64,000 nt of DNA, from assembly GCA_029215795.1 (NCBI GenBank), contig JARDYH010000005.1:42972001-43036000 (forward strand). Reading direction: 5' to 3'. This DNA is from Anniella stebbinsi (Eukaryota > Chordata > Lepidosauria > Squamata > Anniellidae). Shown here one piece after another: positions 53,922-64,000 of this stretch (the first letter of the stretch is position 1; each line of letters opens with the position of its first letter). The notes under the pieces are model-generated. The model was not told the DNA's origin and ran no database searches. It saw nothing but the letters and a program-made list of their open reading frames with translations. The position numbers and the translations under genes are program-made.

Positions 53922-54334
53922 TGGCGCAGCGGATGGCAGCGGACGGCAACGGGGAAGGCTGCAGGTAAGGAGCACGAATGGGGGGGAGGGAAGGCCGGCT
54001 CTGAAATGGCGGTCCGAATATCTGATATGTCTGATAGTTATCAGACATATGGATTTTGGATCCGATCAGATAGGGCCTACAGGAGTATGTATTGTTATCG
54101 TTAATCGGATATTCGATAACGACCTTATCAGTTCATTATTGTACATTGGAATAATACGATACACATCCCTAATTATAATCTTCTTGGCATCAGGGTAAGT
54201 CACTTTTATTTTCACAGGCATTTTAATTTGAGAAATGCCCTAGCCCACTGGATGTTTTTAATGAAAGCCTGACTTTGTAGCTCTATAGCTAATGTTATAC
54301 TTTTATTCTGCAAGTTAGTGCTTGTGGTATAAAA

Positions 54335-54420
54335 TTATTTATTATTATTATTATTATTATTATTGCCATTCACCTTCCTCAGATCTATTGGCCAAAGGGT
54401 GGTGTGCAAATATAACGTAA
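54335..54420 (-). mobile_element. L2-like LINE tail with (TTA)n
   Basis: (ATT)n at 54335-54364 is followed by GCCATTCACCTTCCTCAGAT..GGGTGGTGTGCAAATATAA, an inverse 3' UTR end. Confidence 0.6.
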
Positions 54421-54881
54421 TTAATTACTACTTGGGCATCTAACCTAAGGGTCTACAGCATTTCAACCTGTGAACCTGGTACTTAAGGGGGAAAATACAG
54501 AGCTTGACCAAGACATTTTGTTGCTTGGTGAAGGATAAATTGGCAGCTCCATGTTTGTAGTCAACAGTAGCAATAATTGAATCTTACTTCAACACTGGTG
54601 ATAGGACAGAGCTACACCACACCTGAGGGGGGTGCAGGGCAGGCTGCATAGCATCCATAGCTCTCTCTCCTCTAACATCTTGCTGCTGCTTCTCCAGCAT
54701 CTGTCACCTGAGGTGGCCATCTCACTTTGCCTAACCCCAACCCTTTAACTAATGGGCCTATAAAGCACTCTATTTTTAATGTTAGCTCAACTTGAAATTA
54801 AATTATTTTTCAACCAGGCTGTTGTCTCTTGGTCATATTTAAGAGCCTCTGGATATATTTTAATTGAGCTCCTCTGATTGA
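54421..54881. other. No feature recognised
   Basis: Unique sequence. Confidence 0.4.
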
Positions 54882-54882
54882 T

Positions 54883-54928
<46 letters not shown>
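54882..54928. repeat. (TA)n(CA)n compound microsatellite
   Basis: About 22 bp of TA repeats pass into about 24 bp of CA repeats. Confidence 0.95.
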
Positions 54929-55805
54929 TGCAGAGAGGGGGGCTTCTTTAGCATCATTATGGATTTTAGATATATGTACTATTCCCTTATACCAATTTCC
55001 TTTTTCTTCCATTAGTGAACAGATTCTAAAATGGTGCAGAATGGCACAGACCTTAGCTGGATTTGGACTGTCTAAGGAGGACTATGTCCAGAAATATTTA
55101 CAAAAGCTACTATGCACTATCTGTATTTCATATACCAAGTAGTGTTATTGGACTGGTTACCCACAGGCTATACGTACTGGAGATTCTGATTGGGTTCGCC
55201 AATCACATTTGCAAATGAGCTCTCATTTCCTGCTCACCAGGTTATTTTGTCCCTTTAAATCATTGTCTTAGACTGATGATGCAAAACACTGAGCAGTCCT
55301 TGCCGCCAATGCTCAATGTCATCAGACTCAAGGAATGGATAATTAATATTGAAAGGTGTGATTGCAGTCAAGTGGGATGGCTAATCAGCTACTGATTTCT
55401 CTCTAATGTCCTAGATTATTTAGAAATCTAATCTCTATGGGGAGGCAGAGAAAGGGTCTGGGTTGGTGGAACTGTAGTAGAAACATGCTATCCCATTTCA
55501 AATATAAACATGGAGCAATTTTGCAGCAAGCTGGTCTCCTCGTTATTCATTAGGCCACGTTCTCAAGCTAGGACAAGCTTTTTCTTGAAAGCTGGTTTGA
55601 CACTGCCAAAAACAGAGGCAAACATGGCATTTCCACTTTTAGCATACCTTAAAAGCAAAGAGGTTCTGAGACTTGCACCATGTTACAAACTATGAAGCTA
55701 CTCCGGTCAGTATTGGAACCACTGTAATGCAGGCATATGAAACAACATAACTTTTCAAGAAGAAGGAACGAAAATACAATTCATCAAGCAGTGCACCTAT
55801 GAAGC
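54929..55805. other. Unique sequence, possible regulatory block at 55195-55450
   Basis: No repeat recognised. CACATTTGCAAATGAG (octamer-like, near 55206) and GATAATTAATATTG (homeodomain-like, near 55340) lie within 150 bp. Function is inference only. Confidence 0.3.
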
Positions 55806-55905
55806 ATATTCAAATAAGCCCCATCCATTTCAACATGAAGGCTGTTATAGGAGTAAGCCTTATTAAAATCAATGGCACTTCTGAGTAGACATGTGTAGGA
55901 TTGTA
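55806..55905. repeat. Short interspersed hairpin repeat, copy 2
   Basis: AATAAGCCCCATCCATTTCA..GGAGTAAGCCTTATT..CACTTCTGAGTAGACATGTG is a diverged relative of 51838-51905. Confidence 0.55.
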
Positions 55906-56349
55906 TGGTTAGTGGTTTGTTTCTGCACTACAAGATGTAACTCACCGACAGGTATGTTAGAGTATTTGCAACATCAATGGCTTCTGCCCTGTCATTCAGC
56001 TGATATCAGTAGTCTTGTTCTGAAAGATTGTGGCTTAATGAGGTGCAGGGGACAACAACCCTTGTGCCTTTTCTGCAAAAGCTGATTTATTCGATCCAGG
56101 GAATAAGGACTGTAAACTTAACAGTCTTTCAAAACAAAAAATTCAAGCTGAAACCACTAGAAAGAAATTAAAATGATTTCAAAGGAAGTAAATCTAAAAA
56201 CTACAGCAGCAATGTTTAGTCCATTAATTGATCGGATTCATGAATTAAAAACCTTTAACTTAAAATGCTATTACTTTTTAAGGAAATACACAGCAAAACA
56301 GTATTTATTACCACAACCACATACACAGTAATAATTGTAATTATTTATA
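55906..56349. other. No feature recognised
   Basis: Unique AT-rich sequence. Confidence 0.4.
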
Positions 56350-56655
56350 TAGCATCATCACAAGGGGGGATTGCGTTTCCTTACCATTGCTTCTCTGCCC
56401 TTGTGTTTGTCCCTCATTCTCAAAGGAGAGGAAAAGGGAAGTAAACAACGTGCACATGGCCATTCAGTGAGCTGTTTTGTTTGTGCTGCTTCTCCTGCAC
56501 ACAGCAGGAGATAGTGGCAAGTTCCATCTCAAAAAATATGTCGGACTTACTGGGGTGGGTTTTTTTGTCACACGAAGAAGGCTAGAAAGGGTGGGAGGCT
56601 GACGATGTCATGAGAGGGGCCCACGAAAATCCATGAGTGCCCAATAACAAGCATG
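56350..56655 (-). repeat. Interspersed repeat B, copy 2 (inverted)
   Basis: GGAAGTAAACAACGTGCACATGGCC, GACTTACTGGGGTGG, ACGATGTCATGAGAGGGGCC and ATGAGTGCCC correspond in reverse order and strand to 31640-31300. Confidence 0.7.
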
Positions 56656-56757
56656 GAACTCATAGAAAAGGAAAAATAGAGTTAGCAATCTTTAAATATC
56701 CCAACGAACTATGCATGTAAATTTACCCCTTTTAGCACTCTGTAGTGCAAAAGGCAC

Positions 56758-56795
56758 CAAATTATTGTGTGTGTTGGGGGTGGGGTGGGGTTGTC
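56758..56795 (+). other. G-rich tract, potential quadruplex
   Basis: GGGGGTGGGGTGGGG gives three G runs closely spaced; a fourth run of three is not adjacent, so this is weaker than 32516-32544. Confidence 0.35.
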
Positions 56796-57002
56796 CACTG
56801 CTACCCTACACCCATTGAAGTCTCATTAATGTCACTGTCATGCAAAAGAGCCCAGGTGCTTCAGGATAAAGAGGATCAAAACCCATCTTTAGGTCCCAGC
56901 TCAGCCAAGGAGTCTCTAGATTGCTTTTAGGCAAACCATGACCTTTCAACCTTAGTTTTCTATCTCACTAGAGGTAGTGATGTCTTAATGAATGAGATAA
57001 GG

Positions 57003-57678
57003 GCCTTATCCACAACAGCCATTTATTTCGGAATACTATCAAGGTCGTCCCTACTGGGCCACGTGACAGTCACTTACTCCTGTGATGATCTCAGGACAAC
57101 CCCTCAGTTATTCAGGAATATCAGTTACTAGATTTTTCACAGCTTTTCTGCTCTCCCACTACAATCCTGATGTCCGTGGCTGGTGTGCCCCCCCTTCCCA
57201 AAGCTGTTGCTGTTCAGCGTGAGCTCCTGGCTCAGCAAACAGGCAACCCACTGACAGGGGCATGTCCAGCAGTTTTGGACGTGTGTGGGATTGGGCGTCT
57301 TGCCATTTTCAGCACATTTTTGATTGGTTATCAGCGTGTTTTGGTGCTGACCATGTTTTTTTTTTTAACATAAACATATTGATGCACAGGAGCACATTTT
57401 TGACAAAGTAGCCATCCCCAGCCCCGTGTTGCTGTGTGTTTGCTCTGGTGTGCATCTCGGAGGACTTATTTTCTAAAAAAAATCCATACCCCATACCCAT
57501 CTGCCTAGCCCTGCCCACTTCTGCTGATGCACATTCGGAACCACCGGCCCGGGGCACACATCCTCCTACAACGGCTTTCCTTTACTTGCAGGAAACTTCC
57601 CTCACATGTGCCCCATGAGTGACAATCGCGGAAGCGGGAAACCTCACAATCACCCCTCTCGAAAGGGCTCTAGGTATA
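57003..57678 (-). mobile_element. 0.6-kb non-autonomous element, family copy 3 (inverted)
   Basis: GGCCTTATCCACAACAGCCATTTATTTCGGAATACTATCAAGGTCG at the left, with CTACTGGGCCACGTGACAGTCACTTACTCCTGTGATGATCTC next, is the inverse of the right end of 40030-40647. The remaining blocks follow in reverse order to AGGGCTCTAGGTATAGATGATCCC. Confidence 0.8.
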
Positions 57679-59767
57679 GATGATCCCAAGGAATCCTTAA
57701 GAAACAATGTATAATCATCTATTTGAAAATATTATCTGCAGTGTTTTGCCTTGCCCAAAATGATGACTGAATTACCTGATACCTGCTTTGGAACACATCC
57801 TTTCTCTCTACAAGACAGGTCATGACTCAGACATGGCACTTCCACTTAGGCAAACACCTGCATTCCCTTTGTCTGCACAAACTTAAAATGATAGGCATGC
57901 TATAAAAGCCCTGGGAAATGCTCTTCTTTACAGATCTGTCTAGGCTGCCTCCCACCTGCTCTGTTGGGATGGCCAACATTCCTTTAGATGCACAGGAGGA
58001 GGGTGTTGGCCCATGTTGCTCAATGAGAATTAAAGCCAACGTCTTTTGCCCCAAACAAAGATGCTTTATTTGCCTTGGATCTCTGAAAGATTCCTGGTTT
58101 TTTTTCTTAATTAACAAAAAAATCTCTTTGCCATATTCTTTATTTCTTCTGCCCTGTCTTCCATTTTCTACCTTGATGTAGCTCCCCCTGATCTCCACGC
58201 ACTGGCCACCAACACCACCATCTGCTTCCCAAAGAAATCATCCAAGATGGATCACTTCATTTGTCTTCATGATGGCAGCATGCTTGAGAAATCACGTAAT
58301 ATCCTTTCGCTCATTTGTGTGCTCTCCCCCACCCTGACTCTTTCTCTCTTGCAACAGAAGGATCATATTCTGGGAGGTTGCATCCTTTATAACATCTGTT
58401 TGTTTTGGCTGTGAGGCCTAATGCCTCTGGGCTGGATGTTAGTCAAACTGACCTTTCCTGTTTTCTGAGTCAATGATCTTAGATCACTAAGTCAGGCACA
58501 AGATGTTGGAAATTAACCAGCATCTGGGGAATGACAATGAAGGAGCTGGTTGAGGACTAGATAAAACTAACTCTTCTTGCTTGAAATAAGGTGTTGTGCT
58601 ATTAATCCTGCTTCTGCGTCTCTTTGTAAAAATGCTAAGAGCATTTTCAGACATCACATTGATCTAAAGTGCTGTAGTTATCACAAGATAAAAAATACTT
58701 TGCAAACTTAACCATGTTAAGCCTGTGGAAATCAACAGGCTTGCACATTCAACACTATGTTGGATTGTGGCCTATATCTATACAGGAATATTGGTATACA
58801 TCCCCAGTATAACATGATATGTGCACTGCAAAAACACCTCTGGGTGTTAAGCATAGTTCCTTATACTTCATGGGGACCATCTATATGATATACATGACTG
58901 CATTGGTTTTACTAGGGCTTCTAATTCCAGACCTCCAATTATCATAGAGAAGTCACTGACTTACTAAACTATATAACTGCTTTGGTTAGTCTCTGTGCTG
59001 GCCCTCGTTTCTGGGACATTGTCTGGATCTCTTGCAGGTCAGGGCTTCTTAGGAGGTATACTTCTAAGAGGCCCTGACCTGCCAGAGTTCCAGATAAGTA
59101 TACAGCCCTGACCTTGGTGTTAGCCTGCTAGGCTCCATAAGTGTTTGCATGCCTACAGCTGCTCTTTCAGGCAAAAGGACTCACCTCATTGTTGACTGCA
59201 TGATTTGGAGCTCCAGTCATCCTGCAAAATGGGTATCTCCTGAGTGTTTCATGCTCACATGCTGTCCCTCCTGTTTTCTCACTATTCCTGACTCACTTCT
59301 GTTGTCTACTACCAAACAACTGAGGCAAAGCCAAACACCCACTGCACAGGCACCTGTGGCTCTCCACGTGTGGAAAAAACAGAAAGTGGCCAGTGGTAAA
59401 CTAATGCCACATTAGCAGCAGATTAAAAGAATGCCTAAGAGCTATCATGGAGGAGAATGAACAATATCTCTGGAAGTTCACACCCTAGAGAGCAGAGGCA
59501 ATGAGGGCTCATTGAAATTCAGTGAGGGCAAAGGCATATGCATACCAATATATGAGCATAAAGTTCCTCCACACAAAGCAGGATCCTAGGCCAATCATGC
59601 TGGACTTGTAAGCATTGGCGGCGAGGAGGGGTTTTCAGACTATGCTTGGTTTCTCTAGACCTCACCAGGAAGAAAGGAGGAGGGATATATGAAGGTTAAT
59701 GTTTTTAATGGCAGCCATGCATCTCTTGTATTATTTAGATCCAGCCTATAGTAAATGTACACATAGG
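57679..59767. other. No gene recognised
   Basis: About 2.1 kb of unique sequence. Frames at 57827-58198 mirror each other on both strands with no known motif. A short inverted pair, CAGGGCTTCTTAGGAGGTAT and TTCTAAGAGGCCCTG, lies at 59040-59085. Confidence 0.4.
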
Positions 59768-59942
59768 CTGAATTCGGACAACGCGATAGTCAATGGTGGG
59801 GTAATAATCAACTTTACAGTTGTTCATCTAGGGGGTACTCCCCACACAACATGGTAATAAATAATCAACTGTGGTGTGGATGAGGATCAGCGCTGAGTTG
59901 ACTATGGCAGCATTGCTTATTGTGTCGTCCAAATTCAGCCAT
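59768..59942. mobile_element. hAT-like MITE (GGCTGAATTCGGAC ends)
   Basis: The left end GGCTGAATTCGGACAACGCGATAG and the right end TATTGTGTCGTCCAAATTCAGCC are inverted with few mismatches. Related to the termini of 27885-28395. Confidence 0.8.
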
Positions 59943-60179
59943 AGACTTCGGAGGACAGGGAGGCACATGACATCATGGGTGGGGCCAGCAACACATCCAA
60001 GTTTCCCCTTCTACTGATGGAGATCTCTTCATGCAGATAACATGTGATGGGGCTTCAATGAGCCAATTGCCTTAATTTCTCGCCCCATACAAATGACCCC
60101 AAAAGATCACTCTGGACTAGCTTCATCACCTGTAATATCATCAAGTGGGATTTTACCACACAATGCAGATGAGTGATAA

Positions 60180-60480
60180 AATATGTAGTATAATATGTTG
60201 TTGGGGGGTGACAGTTCTCCACAGATGACATAATGCTCAGTGTGGCTGCCGTTTGGGGGGGGGGGGTCCCCCACTGTGCTTTCTTTTGAATGGCATTTCT
60301 TCACTTAGCAAAATATAGCAGGGCAGGAGGAGCAATTGTGAGCAAACACGATTGCACTCATATGCCATTCATGCACCCACATACACACGGACAAACACAT
60401 GGCCTATTTATGCAGCTTCTTCTGTCAAACACACACCTCTCTGTTGAAGTGGTGGCTAAACCTGAACCCCATCTCTGACA
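60180..60480. repeat. Diverged dispersed repeat, partner of 62225-62410
   Basis: TTTTGAATGGCATTTCTTCA..TTAGCAAAATATAG..GGGCAGGAGGAGC..TATTTATGCA recurs in the same order and strand about 2 kb downstream. Family unknown. Confidence 0.55.
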
Positions 60481-61708
60481 TTGGACAGATGTCACAGGTC
60501 ACACAATGTACCTCCCAGAACTCTCTGCACCATCCAGCCCCACCCTGCCCCCACAACATCAGGATGAGCAGTTTGTTCATTATACATTTCTATCAGCTAT
60601 GAAAACCATAATCAAATACCCTTTTTCTCACTCAGGCCCAGCCAGAGCAATGCTTGACACTGCCAGGCAATTTCAGAGGACAAAATAATAAGCCATTCTC
60701 AAGGAATGTCATCATGAACCTGTCATAAGGAGAAAGGATCCAAATTCTTCCTTTGTTTCTAACCTGTGCTCTAGGCTCCCCCTCCCCACTTCTCTTCTAC
60801 AAAATAAAGGTAACACAATAGGTCCTTTCAGGCTCTGCCAAGCTCCTTCTCAAGCCCTCTCAGATAAGCGCTGGCAGGAAAGGTGACTGCCATCAATATT
60901 TTGGTGAATGTTAACTACCTGGGGACAGCTTTGTCGGGATAATCGCAGCTAGCTTTTGAAGCATGTTTTAAAACACTGCCTTTAAGAACTCTTCTACCTG
61001 AGCCTTCCTGTCAAAGAAGGTTCGCCAAAAATTTTTTTAATAATAAGTCAGCACAGCTTCCTAATTACAAGAGCAAAGCTGATAGCCCTCTTCGTCAAGG
61101 TAGGTTTTCATTTTTCTGGGTGCATTTGCTGATAATCCCACTTCATTCCTTCATTCAGAGAGATGCTTAATCTAAACATGTCTTTAGAGTGGGGGTGCTG
61201 GACTCCCCCCCCCCCAGTATATTCCTATGGGAAAATTTGAAACGGTATTCAGCACGTGGTTGGGAAAATGGGACAGATCTACAACAGAAGGTGCTTCCAG
61301 ATTAGGCTTTTATTGTGCAATCATCCTGTTTCATTCACAGGTGGTCCAAATTTTGGTGTAGTCTTCCATTGTAACCTTCCCATGTTTCCCCCCACTGCTT
61401 CTTCTGTCTTTTTTCTTACCAGAAAAAAAAAATCCATCAAGGACAGAAAGACAGAATCATTCCTCAGTGTCATTTGATTGGCAACTCTAGGAGCCCTCTG
61501 CCTGGAAGCACCAAGAAACTCTTTTGGGCTAGAGAAAATTTACAAAGAACTTGAAGGGGGTTATTGTGTGGGCGATAGGAGTGTGAGCGGTGAACCACGA
61601 AGTCCACAAACTCAGTAGATGACCTTGTGTAAGCCACTATTCTGACTGAAATTTTGGGGGTGATTATAATAGTAAGTGTACAAGGCTCTCGTTCAGATTA
61701 ATGAAATG
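60481..61708. other. No gene recognised
   Basis: Unique sequence with a C run at 61206-61216. Confidence 0.4.

Positions 61709-61752
<44 letters not shown>
61709..61752. repeat. (TG)n(GA)n compound microsatellite
   Basis: Seven TG units pass into about 15 GA units. Confidence 0.95.
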
Positions 61753-61755
<3 letters not shown>

Positions 61756-62224
61756 GTTTGAATGCTCTTCATCTGCAATACATACATTTATCCCATTGAA
61801 ACATTTACCCTATTCTATGTCGATATTCATATTTTGGCACTGTATATCACTCTATAAATGCTTAGCAGCAACAGCAATAGCATTATAATGCACCTGATCC
61901 TAGAGAAAGCTGCAACTTCCCTATAACTACATCATCAAAAACACTTTCATAATATATTGCTATGGGGAAATATTTTTAAGGTGAGTGTGATTGATACTCA
62001 TATACAATAAGACTTCCTGTGTAGTAGAATCCTCCATGATCTCAATCCCATACTTGTCAAACTATTGTTTCTCTGACCTTGACTATGTTGAATCTAATTA
62101 ATATAATTCCATGTTGCAAATGCCTAATTATCATAGTGTTTTGGATGTCTCCCAATCCATTTGGATAAAGGTGTACTACTCTTCTGCAAAGGATTTGTAA
62201 CACACAGTAGGAGATGCAATGATG
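61753..62224. other. No feature recognised
   Basis: Unique AT-rich sequence. Confidence 0.4.
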
Positions 62225-62398
62225 CCCTTTGATGGAGAGTTCAGTTTGGTAGATGCTATTGCTGCTGCTGTTTTGTGGACTACTTCTGTGCTTTTTTCTG
62301 AATGAAATTTCTTCACCTAACAAAATATAGGAAGGCAAGAAGGGCAGACATACTCATGAACAGAAATATATGTATTTATGCATCTCCTTCTATCAGAC

Positions 62399-62410
<12 letters not shown>
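62225..62410. repeat. Diverged dispersed repeat, partner of 60180-60480
   Basis: CTGAATGAAATTTCTTCACC..AACAAAATATAGG..GGCAAGAAGGGCAG..TATTTATGCATC follows the order seen at 60290-60420. Confidence 0.55.

Positions 62411-62463
<53 letters not shown>
62404..62463. repeat. (TA)n(CA)n compound microsatellite
   Basis: About 34 bp of TA repeats pass into about 26 bp of CA repeats. Confidence 0.95.
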
Positions 62464-63071
62464 TCTGTGGATGACAGGGAGCTCTGCAGATGTAATTGTA
62501 AATGTTGCCAAATTGTGAAGAATAGAAACCACTGTGGTTCAGGTTTTAGATCATGTTTGATTGTGGATTGGAATGATACTTCCATGGGATAATTTAGTCC
62601 AAGTTTTCAAATCAGCAGTATTTGTGCATGTTCTTCTAAAATGAGGGTGTGATTTGGTACTATTTTGAGCACAGCCTAGAGGAGAATAGAGCCCTTGTCC
62701 TTCTCTCATCAGCATGTGTACGTGGGCATCATGCAGGCACCCTGCCCGGCCATTATGGGCAATGGAAGCCCCATGGGCATCTCCCCACAACAGCTTAGTA
62801 GTACACTGAGTGACCGTTTGCACGCTCCACAAGGAGAGGGGAAATGGAAACAAGCTGCTGTTATGCCCTCTGGGGATTTCACTGTACATTAGATGCTGCA
62901 CACACAATGGGACCAGATGAAGCCCTGGGCATTGATCTGTCACAGAATATGCACAAACAAATGTATTTATACATTAGTAACGAAGTACTAGTACTCATAT
63001 TCTGCATGTATAGATACGTTTTAGATTGCCACTGAAAAACTTCATGTCCCTTAATCCAAGAATTGTTAATT
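62464..63071. other. No gene recognised
   Basis: A 130-codon minus frame (62943-62551) is open but shows no family motif and overlaps opposite open frames. Confidence 0.4.
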
Positions 63072-63385
63072 TAGGGCAGTGGTTAGGGTGCCAGACTAGG
63101 AGGACACGGTTCAAACCCTCACTCGGCCACAAGCTTTGTAGATGGCCTTGTGTCAGCCGCCCTCTTTCATTCTAAGCTGCACCAAGGGTTTGTTGTGCAA
63201 GTAAAATGGGTGGGGGAAGCGAACCATGTATACCACCCTGAACTCCTTGGACAAAGAGCCTATCTGCACTACTGCTTTAAAACAGTTTACAACAGTTACC
63301 AGTTTAAAACTGTTATAAACCGTTTTACAGCAGTAGTGTAGATAGGCTCAAAGAGTGGAATTAACGTTTAATATATGAATAATTG
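63072..63385 (+). mobile_element. MIR-like SINE split by a 92-bp MITE
   Basis: The head AGGGCAGTGGTTAGGGTGC and a B-box-like GGTTCAAACCC are followed by CACTCGGCCACAAGCTTTGT. The tail TACCACCCTGAACTCCTTGGACAAAG resumes after the insertion as AGTGGAATTAACGTTTAATA. Confidence 0.75.
63257..63348. mobile_element. 92-bp hairpin MITE with 5-bp target duplication
   Basis: AGCCTATCTGCACTACTGCT and AGCAGTAGTGTAGATAGGCT-type ends (the right copy reads CAGCAGTAGTGTAGATAGGCT) fold over almost the whole length. CAAAG flanks both sides (63252-63256, 63349-63353). Confidence 0.88.
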
Positions 63386-63473
63386 TTGACATTTGTGAAA
63401 GAAAAGTCTCACTCCCATGCACTCTTGTCAGACTGTGGGCTAGCTTGTTGTCTGTTGGAGTACTGACCTTCAA

Positions 63474-63512
<39 letters not shown>

Positions 63513-63525
63513 TACTATTATTATT
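63474..63525. repeat. (TTA)n microsatellite
   Basis: About 52 bp of ATT/ACT repeats. Confidence 0.95.
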
Positions 63526-64000
63526 TAGTTTTGGACAAGAGGCATAAAAGTATCACTTTTTCAGACATTTCTGCATCTTGGACTGCAAGGGGAATAACTT
63601 CTTTCAGCTACTATCTGTGGTAGACATTCCCTTACAATTTTGATATTCCCACTTGTCTAGTCATTTGTTCAGGAAAACTCAAGCATTTTATACATGTATG
63701 TGCATGCTCACACATGCACACATGTGTGCGCACATACACACACACACACTTAATCTATATGTGAGTAAACAACTGGAAATATCAACAGATAGCACATATA
63801 CTTATTTAAAACATTGTGTGTGTCCATATATGTGTGCAAGTGTACCTAAACACAGAAGTTAGCCTGTGTCTACACACACACAAAAACACACACAGCCACA
63901 TACTTGAGAAACCTGTTTATTATGCAATAGGGCAAAACTGAGATTTTTAAATAAATACCCCCATTGTAAATAAACTCCCCACCTTGAGCAAACCTCAAGC
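63526..64000. other. CA-rich unique sequence, no gene recognised
   Basis: Several short (CA)n stretches occur at 63710-63750 and 63876-63895; nothing else is recognised. Confidence 0.4.

Larger units (their letters stand above)
53317..54171. mobile_element. hAT-like element, 855 bp, near-perfect 8-bp target duplication
   Basis: The termini TAGGGATGTGCACGG and CGATACACATCCCTA match those of 3168-6046. The flanks are ATTATAGT (53309-53316) and ATTATAAT (54172-54179). Subterminal (TATC/GATA)-rich repeats occur on both sides, with two GC-rich hairpin modules between. Confidence 0.85.

Overview
This window is vertebrate, almost certainly squamate-reptile, non-coding DNA: intergenic, or the inside of a very large intron. 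No host gene can be called with confidence. The lineage is inferred from the repeat mix: CR1 LINEs ending in TTCTTATG-like octamers, L2-like LINEs with HWLP-type ORF2 C-termini and short-microsatellite tails, MIR-like tRNA-derived SINEs, many hAT-like and palindromic MITEs, and a DIRS retrotransposon. Two weak candidates for host coding sequence are flagged: a possible terminal exon near 46470-46651 and a 145-codon reading frame at 38739-39176.

Layout. 1-9267: mostly unique sequence with short MITEs, plus a 2.9 kb composite hAT-like element (3168-6046). 9268-15347: a structurally complete DIRS-type tyrosine-recombinase retrotransposon on the minus strand. It keeps both inverted terminal repeats and the internal complementary region; gag and RT/RNase H are frame-broken, while the recombinase frame is open. 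15348-20815: an L2-like LINE with its RT (17085-18606), a 180-bp tandem array ending in a hAT-like terminus, a second LINE tail, and a MITE pair in inverted orientation. 20892-40029: CR1 3' ends, MITEs, SINE pieces and long unique stretches. 40030-43310: an old CR1 (minus strand) carrying three nested insertions. 44467-46291: an L2-like fragment split by a hAT-like element (perfect 8-bp target duplication), which itself holds a Penelope-like insertion with a 14-bp target duplication. 47445-49585: nested MITEs, a GC-rich palindromic hAT-like element with a perfect 8-bp duplication, and a SINE. 49786-64000: a CR1 3' end (plus strand), another hAT-like element sharing the same GC-rich hairpin module, scattered MITEs, microsatellites, and a SINE split by a 92-bp MITE.

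How the parts work together: the DIRS genes form one retrotransposition system (Gag particle, RT/RNase H copying, tyrosine recombinase integrating a circular intermediate templated by the internal complementary region). The hAT-like and MITE sequences are non-autonomous and would need transposases encoded elsewhere. The most interesting material is (i) the diagnostic terminal structure of the DIRS copy, (ii) a palindromic GC-rich module with a CRE-like centre and consensus splice donors on both strands, carried by two different hAT-like elements, and (iii) the Penelope-like insertion with a degenerate hammerhead-like motif. No previously undescribed system is established here; these are candidates for follow-up. 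Repeat-family names come from motif recognition, not from database searches.
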